64,000 nt of DNA from Setophaga petechia. Taxonomy: Eukaryota > Chordata > Aves > Passeriformes > Parulidae. A program made the translations under genes and the position numbers. The notes under the pieces were generated by a model. It was not told where the DNA came from, searched no databases, and worked only from the letters and a program-made list of their open reading frames with translations. This document shows positions 13,481 through 26,669 of the stretch, in pieces (position 1 is the stretch's first letter; every line of letters begins with the position of its first letter). The DNA lies in the NCBI GenBank assembly GCA_024362935.1, contig JANCRA010000009.1:18049572-18113571 (forward strand). Direction: 5' to 3'.

Positions 13481-16400
13481 AAGACAAATCGGTGTCATGA
13501 AAACCAGGGTTCTTCAGAGGAATTGCCCTTTGCCAAGGCTCTTCCCCTAGAGGATGGAGACAGAGAGGGTTGGTTGGGAATGTTCTCAGCAGAAACAAAA
13601 CAAGAGTTAGAAGGAATTCAAGAGTGAAAACTCTCTGTGGCCTGAAGGTGACTTGTAGGCAAGGCTAGCTTTGGGTAAAGGTACTGCAGAGGATTAGGGG
13701 CATGTGTTGCACAACATCTCATGTAGTCCCAATGGAACCTATGCCACAGGATTGGGAAGCAATGAATACCCACTCATTGACAGAGAAAAAGTCAAAAAAT
13801 GAGGACTTCAGAAGCCTTCAGATTTGGTTAATGCTTTTAGAGCCTACCATGGGACACATTAAGAAACAACACACGCGCTCTGTGTGTGTCATGCACAGAC
13901 TGTGGCATCACACCTGATCAGAGAAATTCCATTTACCTTAAGAGTCTCTACACCTGTAGCATTACCCAATAAAGCAACACAAATCTAACTTTCAGTCCAG
14001 TCCCCTGAAATCTGAATAGTCTTAATGTCAATGGTTTTGGAGACCTAAATGTCAGTCCCCACCCCTTACAATCCAGAAAAGTGAGATGATGCCACCAGCT
14101 TTCCTTCCCCTTCCCCTCCAAAGCTATGCAAAATCTATGACTTTTCTGGTGATCCAGACTTTGGAAATTCAGAAACTGAAATGAGAAATAATATTTAAAC
14201 CCTTCCAGGCTATCAGGAGCTGTACTGATCCCAGACTACAACAGGAAAGTCTTACAGCTGTGTTGACCAGCTCTGACAAGAGCCTGTAACACTTTACTCT
14301 GAAATTGGTTTCAATTCCCCAGAGACAATTCCGTAAAAGCTGAGTGCCGTTTGCAAACACGGACTGTTGCATTGTCCTTGAAAAAGGCACATGGAAATAC
14401 ACCTCAAAACTTTATGGAGCACTACAGTTTGCTCACAATAATTTTTGGAAAATTTATGCATGGCATAAGAATGACCAAATGTGAGGATATGTGATCGGTG
14501 ATTAATGAACTGCTCACCAATGAAAGACAGGTTCTTCATTCTGATACAGTGGAAGTCAGGGACACAGGCTTGATGAGTTAATGATATTTCTTCCAGATCT
14601 GTTTTCTATTACTGCATGGCTATAATACTGTATCATATATGGAAAACTCACGCATACAGAAAAATTCCATGAGCATTCACCCTCTTAACAGTTGTCCTTT
14701 TAAAACATTTTTTAAGTGCCTGAAACAAGTTAACTTGTTTATCACTCAGATTTTACATTTGGCATTTAGTGTCATAATTTTACAGCTTGTCTACATGAAT
14801 AAGTTGATTTCATGATCATCCAGAACAGTAGCTGCATTAACATTGCAGCACTGAAATTCAGCAACTCGAGTTCTTGTCTTTTAGATTAGGTTTCCTGTAA
14901 AAACTATCTAAAAACCTCCTTGAATATGTTTCCTCCATTAACTGCCCACAATTCAGAAAAGACAGTACAAAGTACTTGAATTTTAAACTGTCCAGTTAAT
15001 TTAATAGAAAAGCATGCTATTTCCTATTAATATTCTACATGCCTACCTTCTCTAATAAGCAATCCAAAGCACTGCAGGGGCAGTTAGGAAGAAGAAGCCT
15101 TGGTACACTGGATCCTTTGAAATGAGCAGATTATTCTGACATGCTCAAATTTTACATGATGCACTTAAAAGCTTGTTTGTAAGAAGCTTTCGACACAGTG
15201 CTCAGTGAAACAGAAGAATTGTCATCAAAATTAGAGTAAAACAGTAGTATTTAGCATTACATAAGAAACCATTATTATTGCATCAGCTTCTGGTTTTAAT
15301 TATAATGTCTTTGATAGAAGAAGCTTGTTGGCCATTTGCTCAACCTCCCTGCATTACTTCCAATCCCCATCTCTACTGTGACTACCTTCACCTCCCTCCC
15401 TCCCTCTTCTTTCAGGCACGTGATTTCATGGTGGCACAGATGCCACATGGCTAAAGCTTGCCCAAGCACTCCAGCATGCAATGATATGGAAGTCAAGGAA
15501 TGAACTTGAACTTTAAACTGTGAAAAGAGCTAGGTGTTTTCTGAAATTGTTATTATATAATTTTTCCTAACATTGCTTCAATCACTAATTTCTGGGGATG
15601 GCCAAGTGAAGTAGCAAGGAACAAAGGAAACAGGATCAAGGTGAAAAAATATGGCCTTGACACATTGGGTCCCATTACTTCAACCCCTTATAACCACACA
15701 GTAATTATCCAGGTCAAAAGCAAGTACCAAACTCCTCTCCATGGCACAGATCCCAGAGTACTCTCTACCACATAGTGAGCCTTAAGCCGCAGTTACTCAG
15801 AGGAGCAAGTATGTCACCAGTGACATAGAATAATTAGGGGGGAGGGAGGGAAGGGGAAAAATTTGCTTGTGGCTAAATAGAACTGCTTGTCAGGCTTTAA
15901 CAGCTGTGCTGAGTAGAACAAGGACAAAGAACTCTGACAATGTGATGGTCTCACCTAGAAAAAAAATTCCTCTCTGACCCCAATCTGGTAATCATTTTAT
16001 TCACAAGTGCAGGACATGGTATGCCTAAAGAATGCCACAGGAGATCAGTTCCCCTTGGATATAAATCCTGCTTATAGCTATGATCAATGTCAAATGCATT
16101 AGAGAGAGACAAAAAGATTCTTTAAAGCCCAAATATTCATCAAAGGAGAAACCTGGTGGTTCTTATGGAGTGCAGATAAGCGTTAGAAGTTCTAACATGG
16201 ATTGATACAGCAGAAATGTATCACAAACACAGAGCCCACCAGTTCAGTTTCAGATCCCTCAGATGTCTCCAGAACCACTAGATAAGTAGAATATCTCCAG
16301 CAACCTCTCACAAACCTGATAGTGTCCCTCATTTTGTACTTCATACTTGCCTTACGGGAGCTGTGTTAATAATTAACATCTCTGACTATGGTTTACTCAC

Positions 16401-18107
16401 AGACATTTTGCAAGGGACACTCAATGCTTCACTTCAGCCCAGGTAAATAAAGCCCCCCACATTCTACCTACCTAGCATAACCTATTATCTCTCAGAAGAA
16501 GTTGCACTGAAAAGAGAGCAGGACTCATGCAAACAATAAAATACTCTGCTTGGATTTCCATTCCAGTCCAGAAAAGATGAAATTAATCCATGCAAGATAA
16601 GGAACTATCAGTCAAGAAGAGCTGATAAAAGACCATCCCAGCACGGCATTAGGCATGGTTGTTATTTTTCTGGCTGGAGGGTTAATATTACAATAGACTG
16701 GGGAAGAATTTAAACTCAGCTGTCCAGCATCTGAGGATTCTTTTCCACCATCCAAGGCGGATGAATTTCTTCCAACATCTGAGGAGAAGCCCATGCTTGT
16801 GAGTCCCAGGCACAAAAAAGTCATTAAGTCCCCGAGGATTATGGCTTAGATTAAATAATTGATTTTACCTAGCTTTAAACTCTTCTTATTAACTGCAATT
16901 AAATAGCTTGGGAAATCTCAACCAGCCCAACAGCTCTTACAGCACCCATTCTCATGCCTGTCACCATTCTGCCAGGTGACCAATGCTAAAACAAGAGGCC
17001 AAATAGAGCAGTACCAGAGCTTAAGGACTCAGTGGTGCTAGACCTCCACAGCTGATTCCAGACCAGGGCAACAGTGGGTGCAGAGGATTTGTGAGGAGGT
17101 GAATCTCAGAGATAAACAAGAAATCTGGAAGCCCAAACTGGCCTTAAGCAGAATATCTGTACTTTTTCTTCACTCCCACAAATGAGTCTCCTGGTATGGT
17201 ACCAGATGTGCTGGCAGCTGGTTTCCAGCTAAAATATGCAGCAGCCTAAGTGAACTGACCAGAGACTTCAGTCCCCTGAGTTGTGAATGCATATCATCTG
17301 CATTCAGTTCACACTAAATTGTGCAGGCTTTTTACATTTATTAGTGATTTACAGGCCAGTGTCACCATTACTCTGTGTCTTGGAGAACAACACATCATGT
17401 ATTTCTACATCCAAGTACAGAATAGTTTTGCCACTGCTGGTACCTCTGCAGCAGACGTACAGCTTGTAAGCTGTGTCATTTGTGAGCAGTGACAAAATTG
17501 AGGTCACTCTCATTATAGAAAGGAATCTTTAAAAGAGCATATCACTGTCCCATGGATGATGACATTTACAAGTGTTTTGCTGTTTCTAGTGACCAAAAAC
17601 CACCACATATACTGGTAATATTGTAGTGGAAATACACTGCTGCTGGAAAAGCAAAATCCATGACAACACAACCTCTTCCATGAGGATAGCAGCAATATGT
17701 CATCACACATGAGTTTCATGCCCAATAAATCCACTGGAAATTAAACACAGCTGACAGTATTTCAACAAGTGCTCTAATTCTCTCATAATCAAGCACATTA
17801 ACAACACACCATATTCATTTTCAGTGGCTTCAGCTTCTCAGCCTCGCATATTAGAACAATTCAACACATCTGGGACTGAATTAATGTCATAAACAATTTC
17901 ATACACTTAGAATTATCTTCTCACTTTGCTTTACATAGAAGACAGTTCTCAGAGCCAATGGTCAGTATTACAACAGCCAGGGGCTCTGCCACTTAGACCA
18001 TGGGATTCACTTGGAGAAACCTGGTCCTGGGGGCTGGTGGGGTCCATCTGTTGGAGAAGGGGAAGCGCCTCTTCAGTCATAGACTTGCCAAGTTGGTGAA
18101 AAAAGCT
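13481..18107. other. intergenic, no gene seen
   Basis: Unique AT-rich sequence without recognisable repeats or genes. It contains short low-complexity patches only: CTCCCTCCCTCCCTC near 15392-15407 and GGGGGGAGGGAGGGAAGGGG near 15837-15856. Confidence 0.7.
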
Positions 18108-18156
18108 TTAAATCAAGGTTAGAGGTCCCTTCCAAAGTAAGTTATTCTATGAGTAC
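18108..18156 (+). mobile_element. CR1 3' terminal fragment
   Basis: AGAGGTCCCTTCCAAAGTAA followed by GTTATTCTATGAGT resembles the CR1 terminus (AAGGTCCCTTCCAACC...ATTCTATGATT). The sequence upstream to about 18000 is too diverged to assign. Confidence 0.6.
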
Positions 18157-21100
18157 TCTCTCCCTTTCAGTCACCCTTAAAGCTGAAAAGAGTTTTTATT
18201 AATTATAGGCATATCCTCTGTGTTTATACAGCATCATTTTTGTTTCTGCTATATGTGAACATAATCACTACTCCACAGAGCTGATAGTTTAAATTGTGCA
18301 GATAGCAGACCACATCTTCATAAAATGATTATAGATATTAATAGGAAAAAAAGGCAGAGCAAGACAAAACCATGGGTAGTAAATACATCTGTTTTGTAAT
18401 GAAATCTGGGATAGGATATGAGGCTATGCAAGGCTAGAACTGCTCTTTTAATAAGTGTATCAGCTGTAATACAGAATTGGGTGGGGGTGGAGACAGTTTT
18501 CACTAGATCAGATTCTGTGGAGATATATATATAAAGCTACTTCCAGTAAAAGATCTGGACACTGCAACTTTTGAGTCTTGCCCCCTCATGCATTAGTTAG
18601 GCTTCATCCAGCAAAGGATTTATGTGGCTAAAGCAGGCAATGGTCCCAAAGGCAGACCCAAATTCCCACACTGAGTTGCTGCTTGACCCTAGACAAATTG
18701 AGGAATCAACATGATGCCTTATGTTTCCTAAGTACCCAGAGTTTGCTGCTCCTTCTTCCTTCCCATACCCATGAGACACTATCAGTGGCTCAGAGTTCAT
18801 CAGGAAAGCAAAGCCTGGAAGAAGTTTCCCCACCATTTTTGCTTTTATTGTTCATTTCACAACTTCCTTCCTACTTATCACTACACCCCTGCCGCACAAA
18901 GGCTTTGACTCTTTCAGTAACTTCTACCTTTCCTCCAAAATGCAAGTGCTTTACCTGTTTGAACCTGACCTGCACCCCTCAGGAGTCAGGAAGCAATTTC
19001 TGTATCCATCCATGAGGTTACCTGATGGAGCAGATATTGCAAGAGTACTTAATGCCTTTCTTCAGACTACTGAATTTCATTTCCATGAATCTATATATAT
19101 TAACAAGTCACTTTTCTAGAGCAGGTGACCATTTTCCTCCAGTATGATGCTGGTTAATATCTTTTTCTCCCTGTACAGCAAGCATGTAAATGAAGAATAC
19201 AGATTCCTTGGGCTCGTACAATTGTCAGGACAATCTCATTTAAACTTCAGGCTGCACACGTACACATCCTGCTGTTCTGTGACATTTCCAAGAGCACACA
19301 GAGAGTGCCACTAGAGGACTTTTTAGAACACTACTATCCTGTTTCTACCCAGTAATTTGTTAAGTTTGGTCTCTGATCTATTGAAATGTTGTTTGTGAAT
19401 CTCACAATATTTTTAGCTTATCACCAACCTTAACTGCAATTTAAAACCCTGAGTTAATCCACTGATATTCTCTTTCCTGAAATTGCTTTCTTTGCACAGT
19501 TCTTAACCTTTCAGTTGATCTCTTGAAATGAGGTATGCAGGTGAGGAGACTGAAATACTTCTTGAGGCAGCCTGTACCATTATGCAGCAACAGCTCTTGT
19601 CAAGTGTATTGCAAGACTTCTGTCAGTCAAATGTGTCATGCAGTAGTGACGGTGTGCTATGAGAAAGCAAAGAGAAGTCCTCACCTCTGGGAAATGTTAG
19701 CCTTCCAACAAAATATGGAAATGATTTTCTTTCAGTTGTCAGTTTTTGTGCAATATATCTGCAAAATAAATATTTTCCTTTACAAAAAATATATATTTCA
19801 TGGTGGAAAATTTATTTTGCAGATCAATAGATTGAAGCCTAAAGGAAAGTGATAAAATCATCTTGTCCAATCTCCTGTAGAAATTCAGCTCAGGAATGTC
19901 ATTAACCAAAAATCTTTGTGTCAACCTTATAACTTCTTTAAAAGTAATGACATCTCAGAGTAACAGTTTGAATGATAAGAATCTGCCACAGCTCAATTAT
20001 CTCTACTATCCATATTATACAGCATCAGCTACTGCACTGTCACATCAGAATATTCTATTCCATTCTGACCAATTAGTTCCCATGAAAAACATCTTTCCCA
20101 TGTAGGATTGTGCACAAATCACCTTTCAGATTTTTCTTGGGTAACAGAACAGATTGAGTTTTTAGGTTCTCACTAGAAGGCATATTGTCAGCCACTATCC
20201 TGTGGCTGTTTTGTGAATTATTTATCAACTGAAAAAATATGCCAACTTGCTTCAGTACTTTGCCTTGTTACTATCTGCATAGCCTAGGAAACACTCATTG
20301 ATAAGCCTGAGTGCTATTCTCATTCTCTTAGGGCAAACCAAAATGAAAATTCCTTCTGAGATGAGGCTGGAAGATAATTGTTTTGGTCCCACTTCCTTAT
20401 ACTCTTATAAATATCCACAAGTTTCAATAACTGATGATACTTTTTTTTTTACTAACACAAATGAAGCAATTAGAAAAGAACAAATAACCCCAAACTTTTA
20501 TGAAAGCCTCATTAACTTGAAAGTTAAATGCTGGGCTTCAAGAAGAGTCATCAGATGAAAATCTGTGTGAGAGAATTTGTATATGGATTATAAACATACA
20601 TACACATACTTCTATCTCTATCTTTATATAAACACAAAAAAATGGAGACCATATTTGCCCTCTATCTTTTTATGCAGCTCACTAAGGAGCTCTCTGATGG
20701 AGACATTTGATCAGAGAAATATCTGGAGGCAGAGCATAAGATTTTTTTGTTGCTGTTGTTTTTTGTTGAAGAGATATTGGAGTAAGGGAGAAACAGTGAA
20801 GGGAGGGAAGGATAATACTGTAAAAATAGAGTGGGGGACTTTTTGTGAGGCAAAATTCCATAGTGACTACCAACATCTCATTTATTTCAGCTGGCACCTT
20901 CTGAATAGGTACATGGTTGCATATGTAACACTTCCTCATAGTTTTCCCCCAGGACACAGTTTTGTTTGCACTCCCAGTGCTGTGAATTTATAACTGAGGC
21001 ATCATTTGGGTTATTGCATGTCATAGGAACTGTATTTTCACAGATGGCTCACCTTCCTTGCCAGATGTCTGTTTTTTACAGTGTCCTAATAACTACTGCA

Positions 21101-24100
21101 TATGCTAACTTCATTCTGTAAATTAGAAAACATTGCCTTTAAGGGACAAATCTTGCATTTTTCATCTATTTTTTGTAATTACTGAAAAATCTTACAAAAG
21201 CATGAATTGGATTCAGCACTTGCAAGCTGGAAATCAGCTACCACTCCTAAAAACTGAATGCTTCTGAGCCACTGGACCTGAAGCAGTGGAGGAGGCAGGC
21301 AGGAGATGTGAATTACTGGATTAAAATCCTGTTTATGACAGACTGTAGATAATTTTGCAGTTATATGCCTCCAGATCCCATTTTAGTCTTAGAAATCTAT
21401 GATTCACCTTCTGAGCAACTTTCACACAAACATCACAATTATCAAACAAACCCTTAATTTATTGCTTCAAAAGATTACAGTCTGGAAAACCAAAGGAAAC
21501 AGACAATGCCTGGGGGGCTGAAGAAAGAGCGTGTAAACAGCACAGATGGGCTGCAGAGATATTGTTGAGCAGCACTGCCAAATCCAAACATTTCAAAACT
21601 CTGAGTCAGGCACCAAAAAAGTCTTGAAATTTACTTACAATTCACAAGATGTGAAAAATAACTTCTTTCACTAACGCCTGCATTATAGTGCAGGCATATT
21701 CCCTGTCCAAGCACTGTCAGTTGTCCTCCCCCAGCAGTTTTTGGGTCCATTGGCTAATATCAACTGTGCTTGAGGGAAGAGCAGACAGCTGAATGTTGGT
21801 GGCTCCTTAGAATACACATGGACTGGGCTGGGGATCAAGGAGAGGAAGGCAAGGATAACTGGGCTTTGTTGGCACTGGCCAAATTGCCCTCACCTGTGCA
21901 GCTCTGTGCATCCCACCTGCAAGCCAGGCAGGTCAGGATGGGAGATGCAGACCTTGTGTGGAACTGGACATACAGAGGAGCAAGGGGGTATTCGGGGAAG
22001 TATGAAGGATCTCATTCAAAAGGCAGAGGAAGGCTGCAAGCCAATGCAGTTTTATACCACAGGGTATGAAGAAAGCTGAGGGCATTGTGGCAGTGAGGTG
22101 TGCCAGAGCCCAAGAGCCAGCTGGAGCTCCACAGCCACAGAAGGCTGTCAATATTTTTGTCCCAGGTGTCCATGACAGGGATCAAAGAACATGGTCTCAT
22201 TAGCCCTTCCTCACACAACTGTTCTGAAAGGTGTAGTGCCCCTGCACCCTTTTTCAGGCTGTTAGGAGCCTCCTCCACAGCACACCCAGGGGCTGTTGCT
22301 GCCTTGTGATTCACTAGCTCATTTGCAAACATTCATGCAGCTGTACCAAAACTTGCTTCAGAGTAGAATAAGTTAGTGAAGATGAAGTGGTCTGGAAGAG
22401 TGGTAGAAGAGGGCAGGAGACAGGGAGGCAAATGGAAACCTCCTCATGCTGAAATGGTTCTTGAGCCAAGGTACCATGAAGTAAATCCTGGTGATATTCC
22501 TTAACAAATCTAACCAGCAAATTCTAACCCAGAAAAACCTTTGTTTCTGAAACTTGTGTTTTCCCCATGCCTTCTGTGATGGGAGGTGAGTGTTTCCTCT
22601 TCATTTTCCTGCTGACAGCTCATGCCATCACAAGTTCACCAGCTCCATCAGCCTGAGGAAATCTGAATTCCTCCTCCTGGCCCCCCACTGCAACAACCGG
22701 TGCACATCAGCAGAGAAGAAACACGGTTCTCTGGTGGTGAAGTCCCCAGGCTATGAGCACATAAAGATTTGTCAGCCTGGTGTCTTTCAGCAGCACACCT
22801 TTCTCACATGGATTATAGCATCCAGTTGCTTACTTTATTTTGACATATTTTGAGTTTCTGTTTTCCAGAGCATTCGAAAAAGATTTTTTTAAAAAGAAAC
22901 AAAAGAGGCCTAATTGGAACATAGCAATCTCAAGAGCTTCTCTGGAAGCTGTAAAAAATTTTCACTTATAAAAGGCATTATGTACAGATCTGATACCAAG
23001 AGTTGTGTAATGCTGTTATGTTTTCTCACTTGCAAGCATAGGGGCTGAGGAATCTGCCCTTAGACCTGCAGTATGGCTACAGTGCTATGTAAACAGTCCT
23101 ACTAACACCCGTCTGTCACACATCACCCACCTTTTCCACTCCTACACCAGGCTCATCCTCGTCCCTTTATCTCAGGAAGAACTGACCTCAGAGAAGCTCT
23201 GTCAGATAGGTAATGGCTCATAGTCAGCTCAGCTCCAGCAGCAATACATAAATCCAAAATAACTCGAGCTGAGATGTTTGCTTCATTGTAGACAGGTAAA
23301 AAGTCGTGGCCATCTGAGGATTTAATAGGTATCTTCAGTTTGGAAGATTGCATCCTTCCTCTGCCTTCAGTTTGGATGCAATCATGGTTTACAGATTTTT
23401 GCAGTGACCCCCTATGATCATCTGGACTGTTGTCCTCCTTTATGCATCATGTTCATCAGATTGAACAAGTTCTAAGAAGTGTTCTGGAAGTGAAGGCTCC
23501 CCTATGCTACTGCTGAGGCCTGTTCAAAGGATGATTTAATAGAAACTCTATTTCTCTAATGAAAACAAATAGATTTTAAAGAGTTTAACTGGAGTTCATA
23601 AACAATTACAGGCTCACTGACAGCAGCAAAGTAAAAGGATGTATCTAAAAGCATTCAAGATCACATGTAATAGGATGGATTGTGATAATCTGATTTAAAA
23701 GTGAGTGCCTCACTGAGTGGCTAGCCATTATTAGACATTCAGTTGATCTTGTCTGTCTCACAGTTTTACGTATGTTTGTATATTAATACTCATAATCATA
23801 TCCTCTCTCTTATTTTGTCTCCCTTCTACAGTATCTGATGCTTTTCCTTACAGCAGTGTTCCTGTAAATGATAGAAAGATGGAAATTATAGATATAAAAG
23901 AATGATGATTTCTCAGCAGTTCCAGCCTGTGGTATTGGGTTGGCAGCTTAATCAGGAAATGTGATGCTGTTCCAATGCCAGTAGACTATGCTGGGAATTG
24001 TGCTGGTATTTCTCAGGCTATTTTGAAAACTAGCACTTCCTCAAAAACTTGTGTCTTGCTGCAGAGTGGTTGGGCTGTGGGCAATCCAAATGTGTGACAA

Positions 24101-25559
24101 GCTGGACCAAGATGACAGCAAAGTCCTACAGAATCTTTTCAGAAATCAAACCAGCTGATGACTTACAGTGAGGAACTTCCTTATGTCAGACATAGGCTGA
24201 GATTACCCATTAGGAGGAAGAAACAAGCTGGCCAACATCACCTATCCCTAGTGGAAAGGGTAGACAGACAGGCTCTCTAGTGGAAAGTCAGATAGCAGGA
24301 GGCAACAAAAGCAAAACAAAAGTGAGCAAAAACATATCACATGTAGGTAATCCCATGTGATCCTTCACTGTATGGATGGTGAGTGAAAAAACAGGAGAAA
24401 TCCATGTGACCCAGAAATACTAAGTCAAGAGTCTAATGACACTGGCAAGGGACAGACAGCCAGCAGAGACTGAGATCTGGTATTTTCTTGGGCATAGTTG
24501 AGGCCCCACTGTATTCAAGGAGGTTGTGCCATGAATTTCATTAGTGATGGGTTCACTCCCAAGAATTATTTTTTCCTATATTCCTATTACCTTATTCAGC
24601 ACTCTGTTTAAAACCATACAAGGCTGCTTTCTGCACTGAGAAAATAAGTGCCATGTGTGATGAAACGGTAAAATAAACATTAGTTTTCTTGGCTCTCCTC
24701 CAAAATACGTATTCCACTTCAAATTAAAAATTAAATGGAGCCTCTCTGCGTGCCTGTTGGAGCATCTTGCCCAGCCATCCGTCTCCCAGCTGCGCAGTGT
24801 GCCACTTGCATCTCGCTGCCAAGTGTAAGCACTTGAACAATCCAAGACAGGTGATTACACCATAAAGACTCTTCTAATTTGTATTATGCTCTCAGTATTC
24901 TTTTATGTAGATGATGCTCAATTTATTCATTTTGGGGCTGTGTATTTGCAGGCTCCAACTCTGTTTAATAGATTAGTTACTTTATTATATAAAGAGCTTG
25001 GAAGCCGAGAGCTTCACAATGTGAGTGACAGAGCCAGGAACAAAATTAAGGCACTCCTTTAGAATCCCAAATTCACCCCACAGCCCTTCCTGCCTTTACT
25101 GTATTTTAGAGCTCATATTTTCACTTTAGAACCTACTATACTGGCCCCTTGTTTACAGCACTCATAATCCCCTGGGATACCGTTTGAAAAGTTTTAACCT
25201 GTACTTGGTCACTGAACCGTGTTGTAAGGAAAGGTAAAACCGTAAAAGCAAAGCATGTGTTTTATGTAAGTTCTTTCTAAGATTTTAGATTAAAATTTTC
25301 CTTGATTGGAGGTGGTATGAAAAAGAGAGGTCAGAGCATTACTGTGAAACAACAAAAAAAGTCTATATGATTTCATTCTGCTATACAATGGTAAAATTTT
25401 TCCTGTTTATATGTCTGTATTTTGCAGTATTTGCTTTAAAGTCTTTGTCCTCTTAGAAAAGTAAGATAATGAATAGATTATATTGCTCCATTTCAAGGAA
25501 GGAAACAACAAAGAAAAGCCAGCTGGAACACCGGATTATATAAATAAAGGCAATCTTTA
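18157..25559. other. intergenic, no gene seen
   Basis: Unique sequence left of the possible distal 3' end of C11orf87. The 21720-22330 stretch is GC-richer and gives short overlapping frames on both strands with no domain. A possible, very weak MIR-like segment (ATGTGAGTGACAGAGCCAGG, 25019-25038) is too diverged to call. The CACTTG cluster at 24803-24835 is listed separately. Confidence 0.65.
24803..24835. promoter_or_regulatory. cluster of CACTTG sites with an inverted pair
   Basis: CCACTTGC at 24802-24809 is followed by the exact inverted repeat CAAGTG-TAAG-CACTTG at 24820-24835. CACTTG is both an E-box (CANNTG) and the NKX2-class homeodomain core. It lies in a locally CpG-containing, repeat-free patch (about 24540-24850). 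Confidence 0.25.
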
Positions 25560-25582
25560 CCGACAGGGTTCTGATCCAAATA

Positions 25583-25592
25583 TTTATTTATT
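25583..25592 (-). terminator. tandem AATAAA motifs, candidate distal poly(A) signal
   Basis: The minus strand shows two overlapping AATAAA hexamers (AATAAATAAA). Some 50-70 nt further on is a TTTTCTTTGTTGTTTCC U/GU-rich stretch that could serve as a downstream element, although it is farther away than usual. Confidence 0.3.
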
Positions 25593-26296
25593 TCCTAACT
25601 CATACAAAATTGATGCTTGTAGAGGTATTAGGTTAAAAGGGTTGGAAAATTAATTCTTCTAATTATCCACAGAGAACATATAGTACCAATGAAGCAATGA
25701 AAACCTCTTTGACTTGAATAAGAAATACATTACACATAATTTACAGAAATAAGATCTAGTGTCATATAGAAAATGACATTTTAGAGCAACAGGATCAGCA
25801 AGGACATCGATACTTGTCTCTGCTGTGGCTGGAAGAGGTTGCCCTTCACCCAGGTCCATCCAGTGGAAGGGAGGCTTCCCTTCCACAATCCCACAAAGGA
25901 AAGCCAACTATTTCCATTGCCAGGCATTTCACCTGTTTGCTTGCCAGTCACCTCTCTCCTCAAGGCTCGTACACTATCCAGTTCTTGCAAGATCGTAACA
26001 CATTTCCTACACTAATGAGTTTGGCTGGATTCAGACCAGAGACCTACATGTAAAAGACTAAAAACAGAAGGAGGCTCTGTTGTACTAGAAATTTATTTTG
26101 CAATCAGATGGAAAACTTGGCTTAGGGGAAAGAATGTTGGATACCTGAAAGAGATGAGTAAGTCAATCCTGGATAAAAGTAGTACTAACTTTTAACATAA
26201 ATGAAATTGCTATTAAAGGTTTGTATATGTGTCATGCCAAATTCTACAGAGATGAGAAATGTAATGAAACAGTATCTAAGTCATTATAAATTTTGC

Positions 26297-26304
26297 TATT
26301 TACA
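26297..26304 (-). promoter_or_regulatory. Pumilio-type octamer TGTAAATA
   Basis: Exact match to UGUANAUA on the minus (transcript) strand within the possible extended 3'UTR. It is relevant only if the long 3'UTR isoform exists. Confidence 0.25.
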
Positions 26305-26661
26305 CAAAAGAGGAAAAAGAATATTTCCTACATCATTTGTCATGTTTCCCTTCATATCTTGCATACTTATTAAAATGTAGGGTTTCAAGTACCCATAGAA
26401 AAAATATGAACGTGCAGAGAGAATAACCACAAGAAAGGAAAAAAAGCAACCAAATTCTATAACTGGATTTAAAATAATTCAGTCCTATATAAAGAGTCAA
26501 ATCCTGTTCTTTTTTCCTCCCTACATTAAAGTTGCACTCATATTCATAACAACAGAAGAAAAAAAGCACAGCTGCTTCATAACACTGGACACGGCTTTCC
26601 AGAAACAAGATAGCAATTACTCAGAGATGCTATGGAAAACATTAATCACAGAGTAACTTGC

Positions 26662-26669
26662 TATTTACA
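26662..26669 (-). promoter_or_regulatory. Pumilio-type octamer TGTAAATA
   Basis: Second exact match in the possible extended 3'UTR, about 360 bp from the one at 26297, in similar flanks (GCTATTTACA and TGCTATTTACA on the plus strand). Confidence 0.25.

Noticed and set aside
19825..19880. Possible old LINE scrap (AAAATCATCTTGTCCAATCT)
   Set aside because: It vaguely resembles the CR1 3' region but lacks the flanking blocks.
25019..25060. Possible MIR core in antisense (GTGAGTGACAGAGCC)
   Set aside because: Only one short block matches; not enough to call an element.
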